Shown here: positions 11,442 through 25,873 of the stretch, piece after piece
How the letters are laid out: every line of letters starts with the position of its first letter
Numbering within the stretch: position 1 is the stretch's first letter
Assembly: GCA_011800155.1 (NCBI GenBank)
Contig: CM022371.1
Location: 310,001-374,000 of the forward strand
DNA from: Flammulina velutipes
Lineage: Eukaryota; Basidiomycota; Agaricomycetes; Agaricales; Physalacriaceae
Direction: 5' to 3'
Length of the DNA stretch: 64,000 nt
Program-made: the position numbers and the translations under genes
The notes under the pieces: generated by a model
Told to the model about the DNA's origin: nothing
What the model saw: only the letters and a program-made list of their open reading frames with translations
Database searches by the model: none

Positions 11442-14400
11442 ATGATCCTGCGGACATGGCTGCTCTTTACGCTCTGCTCGACGCTGTTTCTCTTCGTGCT
11501 CGGGCAGCGCCCAACTCACTCGATAACGTCGTTCGCCAACCTGCCTGGGCGCCTATTCTTCTTCGACGATACAGAAACAGCGGTCTATCTCGACCCAGTA
11601 GAAGGCATTCTGTACGTCTCCAACGACGAGGGCAAGAAATGGACAGCGGCTAGCGGAATTCCAAGAGGAGAGGCGGCGATGGTCATCGAGCATCCATCCG
11701 ACAACCGTTTCGTGCGTACATGCGCATTACGTGGCTGGCAGACTGCTCATCGCATCACAGGCATTCGTTCTCACTAGGGGGAAGCGACACTATCGCACTG
11801 ACGACCGAGGCAAGACATGGAGAGCGTTCGACATGCCGCTACAGCCAGCGCTCATCGCGAGGCCTCTGTCGTTCCACTCTGATCCCAAAAAATACGGCTA
11901 TATTCTGTACCAGGGAACAGTCTGCGAGCGCATTGGATGGGGCAGCGTCTGCCACGACGAGGTGCGTAGTGCTGCGGCGATATAATCTGATGCTGACAAC
12001 AGCGCAGACGTATTACACGAAAGACGCATTCGGCGACCAGCCCCAGCTGCTCCTTTCCGAAACGTCGCGTTGCCAATTTGCGCACAGTACGCCCGACTTT
12101 AAACACGACGCCCATCCAGATCTCGTTTACTGCGTTGCATTCGACACGACCGCTACCAATGGCGGCCATTCCCTATCCTCGTCTCGCCTCTTTTCCAGCA
12201 CAGACTTTTTCGAATTGGACCTCTCCGTCACAGACTTTGGTATTGGCAAGGACGCCAAAGGTGTCATCGCCTTTGCAATAGTCAGCAAATTCGCTATCGT
12301 CGCTCTCAAAGATCTCTCAGGAAACAGCAATGGCGACATGCTGCTTTACGTGACGGTCGACACCAAAACTTGGGCAAAGGCTCACTTCCCGCACGCTTCT
12401 TCTGCCCAGCTTCGGGAGAACGCCTACACAATCGTCGAAAGTACCACACATTCCCTCGCTGTGGACGTCGTACTCCAGGACCAGAGTGCCATTGGAACTC
12501 TCTTTATCAGCAATTCTAACGGCACATTCTTTGTCGAGAGTCTCAAAGACACGAATCGAAACGAAATGGGCTACGTTGATTACGAGCGCCTTTATGGTGT
12601 AGAAGGCGTGGGCCTGGCTAACGTTGTCTCCAACGCGGAGGATGTCGAAGGACGAGGCGCCGAAAAACGTCTTAAGACGTTCATTACATTCAATGATGGC
12701 AGCTCGTGGCAGCCCATAAAAGCGCCGGATTGCGGTTCCTCTGACTGTACTCTCCATCTGCACTCCGTAACGACACCACACAATTTTGGACGCATCTTCT
12801 CCTCCCCCGCACCTGGCTTGGCAATGGGTGTGGGCTCCGTTGGCGACGTTCTTCTACCCTACGAAGAATGCGATACCTACCTTAGCACTGACGCCGGTGT
12901 TACGTGGAAGAAGATTCATGAGGACGCTCACAAATACGAATTTGGCGACTCTGGCAGCGTTATTGTTGCCATCAACGACGAGGACGGTGTCTCCAAAGTT
13001 ATCTATTCTCTCGATCTTGGCAAGTCATGGAAGGAATATGACCTGGGACTCAGACTACGTGCCAGGGCGTTAACCACCGTCGCGGATTCCACTAGCCAAA
13101 AGTTCTTGTTGATCGGCCAGGTCTCTAGAAAAGACCAGAAGGGCGACATTGGTCGGTTTGTTGTCGTTCATCTGGATTTCTCTGCCACGCGGACTCGCAA
13201 GTGCACCGAAAAAGATTTCGAATCCTGGTACGCTCGGCCGACTAACTCACAGTGTCTCATGGGACACAAGGTGCGTCATTTCAAGGCTGTTGTATCCGGT
13301 CTAGTCTGATATCTTCTCTAGCAATGGTACAAGCGTCGCAAACCAGATGCTGACTGTTACGTCGGCGACAAATTCTTGGACCCTGTAGAACACGAAGAAA
13401 ACTGTGCTTGCACTGACGATGACTATGAATGGTAAGCGTTTCCTGATCCTCTTGCCCTTCCTTCTCACAGTTTCGTTCCAGTGACTTCAACTTCGTTCGC
13501 GATGGAGGTCAATGTGTCCCAACTGGCCCAGAGTCGATTCCCGCCGGGATTTGTATTCGCCCAGACCAGACGTACATGGGTTCCAGTGGATGGCGCAAGA
13601 TCGCAGGAAATACTTGCACCGGTGGCTCGAAAGACGCCTTGGTTTCCAAGAAATGTTCACAAGGTTTGTACTTGATGCTCGAGCTCGGAGATTTGTCTAA
13701 CATTCTACATTAGCTCAACCAGAGGAGGGCCAAGTTGTCCATCAAACTGTCAGTGGTTCTTTTCTTTCATTTTCGTTTTGTTCATCTTTTCCAGTTTGAG
13801 TTCCCAAGCAGTATTGTGCAACACGCCTACTTCAAACAATCCACGGTATGTCACCCTAACTCCTCATGAAGTCACTACTGAACATTTTCTAGACGATATT
13901 GGTTAGGCTGGAAGATAACAGTATCTGGCAATCGAGTAACGAGGGCTACACATGGAATCGGCTCTTCTCCAGCGAGAACTTCCTTGCATTCTACCATCAT
14001 CCCTATAGCCCGGATCGCGCCTACTTGGTCACCAGCACTAAGACATTCTACACTACTACCGACTCTGGCCGCTCCTGGAATCCGCTCACCGCTCCCAATC
14101 CACCCAATACATTCCGCTCCCAGGTCCTGCGTTTCCAACCTGACTCGGATAAGCTGATCTGGACGAGTAACGCTGACTGCGACAGCGGCATGACTGGCCA
14201 CTGTCATGCTGAAGCCCACTACTCGCGAGACAATGGGCGCAAGTGGGTTCTGATCGACAAATACGTTGTGAACTGCGCATGGGCAAAGGACACGAAATTG
14301 AATGCGGACCCGACGGAGATTCTGTGCGAGAGCTATCAGAAGAAGGAGGGCAATCAACGGTTCTTCCTCAATGACAATCCTCTGGAGCTCGTAGAGGGAC

Positions 14401-16509
14401 AAGCGTACTACACAAGGAAGAAGAAGCTCTTTGATCAGGTTGTTGGATTCGCCAAGTTCTCCGAGTTTTTGGTCGTCGCTTCGGTAGGACTTGTCTCGAT
14501 ATCACTTTTGCGTTGTCTTATCTCGTTATAGCTCCTTCCTTCGCGCCATTCTTTGGAACTTCAAGTCTCGATGGACGGAGTCAACTTTTCTCCTGGCCTG
14601 TTCCCTCCGAGCATGCATCCCGAAACCCATGTAAGTAACCCACTTGGCTGTGATTTCCTAACGCTGATCTGTGCATAGGCCTACACTGTGCTCGAGTCTT
14701 CTACTGGCTCTCTTTTCCTGCATATGACCATGTCGGAGGCGCCTCAGCCATACTGGGGCTCGATTCTCAAATCAAACAGCAACGGAACGTACTTTGGCGT
14801 TGCAATCGACCACGTCAATCGAGACGAGCGCGGCTATGTGGATTTCGAAAAGATGATTGGGCTCGATGGAATTGCTCTCATCAATGTTGTATCGAACGCG
14901 GATGAAGCTGTCGTCACTGGACGCAAAGCATTGCAGTCGAGGATCACCCACAACGATGGTTAGTCGTCTTTCTGCCTAGCATGTTTGTATGTTAACCAGT
15001 GTATAGGAAGTACGTGGAAGAAACTGGCACCTCCTTTGAAGGACTCACAAGGCAACACCTATAAATGCGACACGGTGGTAGGTTGATCTATGTTCAACCT
15101 TGTCATACATTAACCATATGTAGGGCTGTGCACTTCACATCCACGGCTACACCGAGCGCACGGATCCTCGGGCGACTTACAGCAGTCCGTCTGTCGTTGG
15201 TTTACTCATGGCGGTCGGCAATGTTGGTGAATCTCTGGCATCTTATCGGGAATCCGACACCTTCCTCAGCCGGGATGCTGGCTTTACGTGGGAAGAAGTC
15301 CACAAAGACGCGCATCTTTGGGAGTTTGGCGACTCGGGGTCGATTTTGATCATGGCGAACGATGAGGAGCCGACGGATCACGTCCTGTTCTCCACGGACG
15401 AAGGCCTCAACTGGAGAGAGTACACGTTCACTGCGGACAAGATGCGTGTTCGCAGTATCGTGACTGTGCCCAGCGATACGAGCCGCAAGTTCCTCTTGAT
15501 CGGGAATTATCCTAGGAACTCTGCTAGCGTCGTGGTTCACGTTGACTTTAGTGCGCTTACGCACAAGCCTTGTGGGTTCTTTGTTATTTTTGGACATATG
15601 TGGGATGCTGATGTCGTGTAGGTGAACTGAGTGTTGAGGATCCAGGAAACGATGACTTTGAGCTGTGGAGCCCCAGTGAGGAGCGTAGCGAGCAGTGTCT
15701 TTTCGGCCGACAGGTTGGTTATCGATATCATCATGGTTTTGCCTTCTAACATTCCATAGACGCTCTACCACCGCCGAGTACGAAACACCAACTGTGTGGT
15801 AGGCACCTTGCCCAAAGCGAAAGCCAGGATCGAGAAGCACTGTGCTTGCACTAAAACCGACTTTGAATGGTACGTACGAGCGAGGAGCCTCAATCTATGT
15901 TCTGACTTTTTGTAGTGAATTCAACTACGCCAAGAACGAGGCAGACGAGTGTGTGCTCGCACCTGGGACGACGCCTTTAGGGAACGACGAGACCTGCTCG
16001 AACGACGAAGAGTACTGGTATGAAAGGACCGCATATCGCAAGATCCCGTACTCGAGCTGCGAGGATGGCATACGCCCGGATCGTGGTGCCCGACACGCAT
16101 GCCCTGGCTTTGGCGGGCACAGCGCGTGGTTCTGGTGGTTCATCATCCTTGTCCCATTCTCGATCGCTGCGCTCGTTGGGTTCTGGTATTACCGCCGCAG
16201 TGGACTCGCAAGAGGGTTCGTACTCTTTCCCTTCTTTTGTGTGTGTACTTATCAATGTGTTGTGTTAGGCAAATCCGCTTGCCGGGCGATGGTGGGCCAG
16301 TGTACCGCGGAAATATGGACGGCGGGTTCATGGATACGTTGGCGTCTGTGCCGTGGTTCGTGGTGGGTGTGGCGGGTATTGCGTGGGAGTGGGTGGTGTC
16401 GCATACTCAGCAGGCAGGGGCCGGTTTCCGGTCGCGTCGTGGATATAGGGACGTACCCGTTGATGAGGACGCGCAGATTCTGAGGTTTGAAGATGAGAGG
16501 GATTACTGA
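11442..16509 (+). CDS. VPS10: Vps10 sortilin-type vacuolar sorting receptor
   Basis: Sixteen exons give 1,447 residues (yeast Vps10 is slightly longer). A signal peptide ([22 protein letters not shown]) is followed by two tandem Vps10 domains. Each is a propeller with Asp-box turns ([40 protein letters not shown]) and ends in a Cys-rich 10CC module ([18 protein letters not shown] in the first, [16 protein letters not shown] in the second). The paired calls [10 protein letters not shown] and [10 protein letters not shown] mark equivalent points in the two repeats. One membrane segment near the C-terminus ([23 protein letters not shown]) precedes a cytosolic tail with acidic residues. The receptor binds carboxypeptidase Y-like hydrolases in the late Golgi and delivers them to endosomes, then recycles by retromer. 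Exons: 11442-11711, 11761-11961, 12008-13270, 13322-13431, 13482-13663, 13714-13748, 13795-13845, 13893-14483, 14532-14630, 14679-14958, 15007-15077, 15124-15571, 15622-15713, 15760-15869, 15916-16215, 16269-16509. The start at 11442 gives a clean signal peptide; an in-frame ATG at 11376 does not. Confidence 0.95.
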
Positions 16510-16578
16510 TACATTGTTACTCACATATTTATTGTACTACAGTTTTGTATAATTTGGGACAGTAAAAAAAGACACTTT

Positions 16579-16617
16579 AGCAAGATAGCCGCGTGGTCCA
16601 AGGCGTGCGACCCCGCG
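16579..16617 (+). pseudogene. tRNA-Leu 5'-half fragment
   Basis: The stretch reading AGCAAGATAGCCGCGTGGTCCAAGGCGTGCGAC is nearly the same as the first 33 nt of the intact tRNA-Leu gene 70 bp downstream (acceptor 5' strand, D arm, start of the anticodon stem). It then stops matching. No 3' half follows, so it is a truncated duplicate. Confidence 0.6.
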
Positions 16618-16647
16618 TTTTCCGTTCATTTCTTTGTCGATATTCAT

Positions 16648-16777
16648 GGCAAGATGGCCGAGCGGTCCAAGGCGTGTGACTCAAGTAATTACGTAATGTG
16701 AATTACGTAAGGAACTTGCTCCAATAGGGGTTTCTCATCTGTGTATGCAGGCGGGGGTTCGAATCCCCCTCTTGTCA
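16648..16777 (+). tRNA. tRNA-Leu(CAA) with intron
   Basis: The acceptor stem GGCAAGA pairs with TCTTGTC, followed by discriminator A at 16777. The D arm is GCC-GAGCGGTCCAA-GGC and the T arm GGGGG-TTCGAAT-CCCCC. The anticodon loop begins CT-CAA-G, then an intron of about 45 nt follows, containing two TTACGTAA palindromes. The 3' anticodon strand TCAT resumes before a long variable arm (CTG...CAG), which is typical of leucine tRNAs. The length of 130 nt fits a class II tRNA with an intron after position 37. Confidence 0.85.
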
Positions 16778-17254
16778 GCTTTTTGCTCTTGGGAAAGACC
16801 ATATAGGCCAGTTAGCTACTGTGTTTGTTATGTATGTGTTTCTCCCGGTCAGCTTCAACTGCTTGATTGATTCCCTTGCCATATTTAGGTGGCCAGTTTG
16901 GTTTCCTCAGTAACATGTCTTGATTCCAATTCCTATCAGGCTGAACACTCCATAGTTTTCACTACGTGCTTTAGAGCTGTGTAGCACAGTGTAAGATTAG
17001 AGGCAGTAGGAGCTACCTTAGATATCACCACCAGCACTGATATAATCATATAAATGGGCTGGTCTCAAGTTCTCAATAGACCATTTCACACTTGCAGTAC
17101 AAGTCCTGCAGACATCCCCAGGGAAGCAACTCAACAATGAATCAATAACCACTGATAATATGCGGCCCAAGAGCCGTTGTGTTATGTGATGTTACGGGGA
17201 TAGGGATTTAGGCCAAAACTGTACTTGTACGACTGCACAGATCAAGAACATCAG
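16778..17254. other. Intergenic between two tRNA-Leu genes
   Basis: No coding region or RNA gene seen. Confidence 0.4.
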
Positions 17255-17343
17255 TGACAACTGTGAGGTTCGAACTCACGCCCCGGAGGACTGGATGTAA
17301 GATAACCTAATTCCAGCGCCTTAGACCACTCGGCCAAGTTGCC
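17255..17343 (-). tRNA. tRNA-Leu(UAG) with short intron
   Basis: On the minus strand GGCAACT pairs with AGTTGTC, with discriminator A. The D arm reads GCC-GAGTGGTCTAA-GGC, the anticodon stem CTGGA/TCCAG, the loop AT-TAG-G followed by an intron of about 9 nt, the variable arm TCC...GGGG, and the T arm GTGAG-TTCGAAC-CTCAC. It reads CUN leucine codons and is oriented opposite to the Leu(CAA) gene. Confidence 0.9.
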
Positions 17344-17822
17344 ATGCCACACTCGCGTGTATGGTCAGTAGATCTTAAATTTCTTCAGTACGTAGGATGG
17401 AAAGGCAGCTCCTCAAGATCTAACGATACGTTAGTTAGGGATTGCGTAGGATGGGGACCACATCATATTTTGCGGAAGGATATTCCCTGTTGCCCCTAAG
17501 GCGATGGGAGTCAATAGCTGAGCCGCCATGAGCCTCGAGAAAGCCGTCTCTGCACATCTATCCTTAGTGTGCGATGGAATGGCTCTGAATTTGGCTAGAA
17601 TGATGAGAAAAGAAGGAGAAGTCGCGGCGTGGTGTTTACCCGTATTTGGACGAAAAGACAATCGTGACCGTGTTTTTCTCAATTGGTTTCTTGCTTGCAT
17701 CTCTCGACGCGTTTCGAGCGACTCTCCTCACTGTGAAGGCACGTCATCTGTTAAAAGGAACTCAGTGAGTACCATATGGTATCTTCTTCCCTACCACCTA
17801 ACACTCGTGCTACAGCGACTAA
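17344..17822. other. Intergenic and 5' leader of F-box gene
   Basis: Nothing coding recognised. A possible 5'-UTR intron (GTGAGTACC at about 17765 to CTACAG at 17816) ends just before the F-box gene's ATG. Confidence 0.4.
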
Positions 17823-19406
17823 ATGCCAACTTGCTCCGTATGCGGTTCTAAAGCCGGACTGGGAACCGCCACGCTGGGGATTTCAGAGTCTTCCAGACTA
17901 AGGATTCGCGCTCTGAGAACGACCAACGAGTCTCCCTCAACACAAGAGAAAACCGAACTTGTCGAAGCTCTCCGTTCCACCAGGGAATACTCTGCGGTAT
18001 TGACTAGGCGAATAGCTCAGATGCAGGCGAGCCTGCGGGACCTTTTTAATAAAAAGGAAGATGCTGACAGATTGGTCGCCGAGATATCGTTGGTCCTACA
18101 TCCCATTCGTGCTATACCGCAGCACCTACTTTCCGAGTTGTTCACCGTCGTTGGCCGCACCGTTCACGCTCCAAATGTTGATAGTCTGCGCCGCGGAGAT
18201 TTCATCGATAGTCTCCATCCTGAACATCCCGCTTGGGTGGTGTCGAAGGTTTCCTCCACCTGGCGACGCGCAGCGCTGGCCACTCCTTTGCTTTGGTCGC
18301 AAGTAACACTATCGTTCGATAGATATCGCTCTATTCGGCCACGTTCTGTTGTCTTTCTTCTAAGCGATGTTTTACATCGCTCAGGACAGAACGAGATCAC
18401 ATTGCATATGACTGGCACACATGACAACCAAATACTGAATCACCCCGCCCTTCCCATCCTCCTTCTATCATGCCGTCGATGGAAGTCCGCCGCAATGGTC
18501 CTTCCCATCACTGTGTTCCAGGAAATGGATTCCCTCCCTGCCCCGCTTGCCGCCCTCCGATCCCTCACCCTTGACCTACAAGACTTGCGCATATTAAAAT
18601 CACCCGTGCGCACTTTCTTAAACGCGCCTTTGCTTCGTTCCATCTCGACGCCGTCACCCTCCGTTCTCTTTTGGTTTGCCGTCGAGTGGAATAATCTCTC
18701 CGAGTTTCACCACCTGTACTCCCCCGAGAGGTCCGACATCGATGAAGAGAACCATCGAATGGGTGCGCAGAGACTGGCCAGAGGAACTTTGTCGCCTGTT
18801 CAAAAATTGACGATCACGGTATCGCACTTCCCTTACCCCCTCCCCAATCCCACGGTCCTACCGCATCTGAAAACTCTCACCGTAAACGGTGATTCGCCCA
18901 GTGCACGGGAACTATGCAAGGGCCTTCACCTTCCCCTTCTCCAACATCTGAATCTTAACACTTTAGGGTCTCTGGAGCATCTGATTGGAGTGGGACAGCC
19001 TGTGCTATTTGCATCTTACGGGAGACTCTCACGTCTCAGCATTTGTATTCTGGATGGGGATGATGCGGAGGTATCAGCTCTGAAAAGACTGCTGGCAGAG
19101 ATACCTTCCGTTTCATCTTTGGAATTACGTTGGAAAGAACTCAAGGGAGATGGCTCCCGTGTGTGCGCAGCGCTCACCGCGACGAAGGGCGACTGCGTGC
19201 TACCAATGTTAGAGAAACTGTCCATGGTGGGAGCGCGAGGACTTACTTTTGACGAGAGGATCATCGCAATGATTCGTTCTCGTCAACTGGGAAGACCAGG
19301 TTGCGCGTCCTTGAAACGGGTGGAAATAAGAGGAGATACTCGAAGTACGGACGAAGTCAAGGCTGCGTTTTCTAAACTAGGTGGTCAATTATATGGCAAT
19401 TTATGA
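17823..19406 (+). CDS. Coiled-coil F-box/LRR protein
   Basis: A single long frame of 527 residues. After a short Cys-containing start (MPTCSVCGSK), residues 40-85 form a heptad-like coiled coil (EKTELVEALRSTREYSAVL). The F-box-like helix bundle follows: ISLVLHPIRAIPQHLLSELFTVV, then HPAWVVSKVSSTWRRAALATPLLW. This is the usual arrangement in Agaricomycete F-box families. The remainder is degenerate leucine-rich repeats (LRSLTLDLQDLRIL, HLKTLTVNGD, LQHLNLNTLGSL, LSRLSICILD, SLELRWKELK). F-box proteins couple substrates to SCF ubiquitin ligases through Skp1; the substrate is unknown. It is a paralogue of the gene at 49864-51468, with the same order and shared motifs VLHPIR.IPQ and WVLSKVSS.WRRAAL. 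Confidence 0.8.
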   Translation: MPTCSVCGSKAGLGTATLGISESSRLRIRALRTTNESPSTQEKTELVEALRSTREYSAVLTRRIAQMQASLRDLFNKKEDADRLVAEISLVLHPIRAIPQHLLSELFTVVGRTVHAPNVDSLRRGDFIDSLHPEHPAWVVSKVSSTWRRAALATPLLWSQVTLSFDRYRSIRPRSVVFLLSDVLHRSGQNEITLHMTGTHDNQILNHPALPILLLSCRRWKSAAMVLPITVFQEMDSLPAPLAALRSLTLDLQDLRILKSPVRTFLNAPLLRSISTPSPSVLFWFAVEWNNLSEFHHLYSPERSDIDEENHRMGAQRLARGTLSPVQKLTITVSHFPYPLPNPTVLPHLKTLTVNGDSPSARELCKGLHLPLLQHLNLNTLGSLEHLIGVGQPVLFASYGRLSRLSICILDGDDAEVSALKRLLAEIPSVSSLELRWKELKGDGSRVCAALTATKGDCVLPMLEKLSMVGARGLTFDERIIAMIRSRQLGRPGCASLKRVEIRGDTRSTDEVKAAFSKLGGQLYGNL

Positions 19407-19557
19407 TAAGTTACATTACTTTTGTGGCGCATCGCTGACTCAAGACCACGTGGATAGGTCATATTAGCCAGTCAACGGCAGTCCGGGCCGATGACCATGT
19501 TAAGACACAACAGCCACTATCGATACGCCGAATTATTCATCTCTGCATTGTACGGCC

Positions 19558-21759
19558 ATGACTTCGTCGGAGGTCGATGAAATGGCTTCTGTCGTCCCAA
19601 AAGTGAAGCAGCCTTACAACCGCCAGGAAGCTCTCGATGACATTCCAGCCGCAAGCTACGCATTACATGCATTCTATGGCTCACAGATGGTGGAAGCCGA
19701 AGCCTTCATAGACGAGAACGATCCCGAAAAGTTCAAACATCATCTTATCCGTGGCTAATACTTTGCTTACATTTCCCGTAGACATCGACTCTATTTCGCC
19801 TCGGTCTATGGCATGTTTCAATGCATCAAGTCTCTCATGTCGTACGCGGACGATGATATACAAGTGGGCCTTGAACGCGCGAAACACGGAAATGAGGTTG
19901 CGAGTGAATACAGGAAAAAATCCGCTTCATTCACGTCGAGGCTGGCTGGATACGTCGTGCCCTCGCTCAATACCACTGGCATAGGTTTCGTCAAGAGTAT
20001 GACCCCGCTCGAAAGACATGCAGAGCTCATATACGCCGAAACGCTCTTTGAGCGTGCCATCCTTGGTGTCGTATACTCCGGGGACTGGCTCTCGTTAATT
20101 AAGGACGTGTAGGTCGCTAGTATGACCTGTCGTCTCCACATGTACTAAAACCTCATACAATTAGCTTGAACCTCCGAACAACGATCAACATATACCGCTC
20201 CTTGTACAGCTACGTAACCACCATGGACAACGAGTCTCCGACAGGTCATGACGACACCATCGACGCGCACCTTCGCTCTGGCGTCTATTTCGGATACGGC
20301 CTCAGCAGTCTCATACTTTCCTTGCTCCCTTCAAAAGTTATCACAATCGTTCAGATATTTGGATATCACGGCGACCGCACTGAGGCGCTCGACGTTCTGT
20401 GCAAGGCCGGTGGGTGGTCTCACGACAAGGACGAACCTTCAGTCTCCGCCTCCGAAGAAGGCGCTCGGCGCTTACTCTGTGATATGATGATTATAACCTT
20501 CCACACTGTGCTCTCGGCATTCACCTTCGAAGGCGTCGACGTCAGCATGGCGGATAAAATTGTCCGCTGGAGCTTACAACGACACCCAAACAGTGTGTTT
20601 GTGCTGTGGGCTTGTGGACGTCTGCATGTCGTGCGGTCACAGCCTGCAGAAGCGCTGGAATACTACAATCGCTCCATCGCCGCTCAATCTCAGTACCCTA
20701 GCTTGCATGCCATGTCATACTGGGAGATGGCTATCGCGAACATTTCGCTGTGGGACATCCCGCGCAGTCTGGCATGCTGGAGAAATCTGGAGCGCGAATC
20801 GTCGTGGAGTAAAGCTATCTATACGTACGGTGTGGCCGTATGTATTCTGGAGGAAGGGGGTAGTATGGAGGAGGCGACCACTCTGATGGAGAAGGTTCCA
20901 TCCCTCCTCCAGAGGATTGCGGGGAAAAGTATTCCGATGGAGAAACTCATCTCGAGGAAGGCTAGGAAGTTTAAAAGCCAAGGTCACCGTCTTGTCCTTC
21001 CCTTATTGGAGCTAGGTTATTTATTCTTGGCTGTGGCCCGCGCCCCGCGCTCGGTATTGGCAAAGCATTTCTTGGTCGAAATAAGAAAATGTCTGGACGG
21101 GCTGAAGGAGCGAGAGAAGTTGGTAGGGTACTATGATGACCTGTGCATATGCAAGTTATTGGAAGGCGTGTGTTTGCGGTATTTGGCTCATCCAGTGCGT
21201 CACTATTTTTCCTGAGTGTTTCATCTTTTGAATTGTTGGATTCAGGATGCCGATGCGTGTATGTTACCAGAGACTCCGTCAGTTGAGGAGGTCTTTGGAG
21301 AGACGGAGGCTGAGGTGTCTGAGCAAGCGGTCTTGGCGTTCAAGACCGTTTTTGAGCATGGTCCCAAGATTGAGTTGGATCACCAAATTGTATATCAAGC
21401 TCGTGCGTTTTCTGATTATGTCTATCCTTCGTCTTACCCATCTGGCAATCTATATAGACTACGAATACGGGAGGCTCTTAGATCGACGAGGGAAGCGCGA
21501 CGAAGCTAGAGAGCAGTTCGAGCTGGTGTTGTCAGGTATTCAGAACGGTCTCGTCCTGCCGAAAATCTTAGGGTCTGACATGTTTCAAAATACAGGCAAA
21601 TATCTGGAAGTGGGGGCCTCGGGAAGGAAGGGAAAGTACAGCCTGAAGGTGTGTACTTGCCTGCTTGTCGTGATAAAGGGTATACTCAAAATTCATCAGG
21701 ATACGATACAGCTACAGGCCCATGCTGCTCGGGAGGCGCTAGGGAAGCGTCCCCTTTGA
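19558..21759 (+). CDS. IML2: IML2/TTC39-family TPR-like protein
   Basis: Seven exons (19558-19730, 19782-20108, 20165-21194, 21246-21402, 21458-21535, 21596-21648, 21700-21759) give 625 residues. The sequence fits the Iml2/TTC39 family: LYFASVYGMFQCIKSLMSYADDDI near the N-terminus, YAETLFERAILGVVYSGD, an FGYGLSSLILSLLPSK block, VLWACGRLHVVRSQPAEALEYYNRSI as a TPR helix pair, and AHYEYGRLLDRRGKRDEAREQFE at the C-terminus. The yeast protein is linked to the mitochondrial outer membrane and to clearing inclusion bodies together with lipid droplets. The first intron needs a rare GTTCAA donor at 19731; with it the intron is 51 nt and the frame closes. Any other donor leaves a stop at 19756. Confidence 0.85.
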
Positions 21760-24481
<2,722 letters not shown>

Positions 24482-24891
24482 GACTTTATCACCTTTCTCC
24501 CTTTCTCCATCTCTCTACTAGGGACTTTGCCCGGTCGCGTCGTTCGTTTTACACACATATTGACAATCCCACTCCTTACCCCTCATGACTTGAAGATGTC
24601 TGCTGCTACTTTATTATCATTCTCGGACCATTGCATATCGGACAAGTATTATAGGCTTTTGTATATATAATACGCAGGTACACGTAGATCTAGAGTCGAG
24701 GACTCGGAAATTTCAACAAGGAGTTGCAATTCTAGGAGTGACATTTTGAACTCTTGCGCCACATCAGATTGGTTGATCGTGAAATGACCAATATTTATTT
24801 GGAGGCCGAAGGAGTGATATCCGAAATACAAGTACAACCTAAGAGAGTCCGTGCAGTTGAATGCTCAGTTCTAACCAATAAGTATGGTTAT
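24482..24891. other. Convergent intergenic region
   Basis: Holds the 3' regions of the GMC gene (plus) and the aerolysin-like gene (minus). No other feature seen. Confidence 0.4.
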
Positions 24892-25829
24892 TTAGGCGGG
24901 TTGGGTAAGATTGGGACGATCACCCCACGTGATGTTGAACGTGGTACGCGAAGAAGGATCGAGCTGGTCGACGTCGTAATACACGAACGGCTGGCGAGCC
25001 ACTGGAGTGGGATTAATGACACCCGTGGTGCTGCCGCTAATCTCGCTCTTGCGTGTGGTGTACTAATGCACGAATGATATGAGTGTTCCAGCAACAGGAC
25101 GTAGTAATTGGGAGCTCTTACCTCGTCTGCATTGACTAGCTGTGTGGAGTACGTCTTGGTAGGCGTCCCGCGACTATCAAATCGGGTAAGTTGAGGAACG
25201 CAACCTCAAGCTAGGGCCAGCGCAAGGGAACGTACATGTATATAACACGATCCCCGGCCGCATCTGTCACGACGTAGAGCTTCTCAGTGACGAACTCATA
25301 CTGTTTCTGGTAGAAGTAGGTGTGTGATTTGGGATCAACTGTGACTTCTTTCTATTGTAAGATTAGCGACTCCCGCCTGGCATTTGAACACGATGGAACG
25401 TACCGTGACCGACGTACTACTGGATACCTCGGTACTGTTGAACGACTTTGAGCTTGCGCCGAAACTCAGCCCAATACCCTTGAACGCGGCCGAGATCCCG
25501 ACATCCAGCGTTGTTTCAGTCCCGACGGTGTTGGTGATGCCGGTGGTGGTGGTGATGGAATACTTTTGCGTCGAGTCGTTCTCGTTATTCCAATCGAAGA
25601 GTTTGACCCAACGAATGCCCTTGAGGTAGATGTTGCTGTCGAGGCCGAAGGTGCGGCCGTCGGTAACGTAGCCCTCCCAGGCTCTGTTGTTCGGGGAGTG
25701 GCTGAGGGCGAAGCGGAGCGAAGTGCGGGCACCTCTGGACTGCTTGACAAGGGGGCGAGGGTAGTAACCTTCGGGGGAGGTAGGTCCACGGGGAACTTCA
25801 GAGTAGAGCGTGTTGTCGATGTAGGACAT
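24892..25829 (-). CDS. Aerolysin-like beta-rich protein (candidate pore-former fold)
   Basis: Four exons (25829-25404, 25351-25236, 25173-25122, 25062-24892) give 254 residues. There is no signal peptide. An N-terminal part of about 75 residues leads into ...RWVKLFDWNNENDST. A long Ser/Thr-rich amphipathic segment follows, with alternating small polar and hydrophobic residues and a glycine-rich turn (DVGISAAFKGIGLSFG). The pattern then flips to VTVDPKSHTYFYQKQYEF, like the strand after the membrane hairpin in aerolysin/ETX-MTX2 proteins. Exon 3 and 4 junctions restore RGTPTKTYSTQLVNADE and a C-terminus ending at 24892. The match is to fold pattern only, so a pore-forming role is an inference. 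A TATA box at 25866-25873 lies too close to an in-frame ATG at 25853, which argues for the start at 25829. Confidence 0.55.
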
Positions 25830-25865
25830 GGTGGCTCTGGTGGATGAGCACAAATTTGGAGAGGG

Positions 25866-25873
25866 TTTTTATA
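25866..25873 (-). promoter_or_regulatory. TATA box of aerolysin-like gene
   Basis: TATAAAAA on the minus strand. Transcription would begin about 30 bp further on, after the ATG at 25853, which selects the ATG at 25829 as the start. Confidence 0.5.

Noticed and set aside
25566..25847. Plus-strand frame rich in Val/Glu/Gly
   Set aside because: Mirror of the aerolysin-like gene's first exon.
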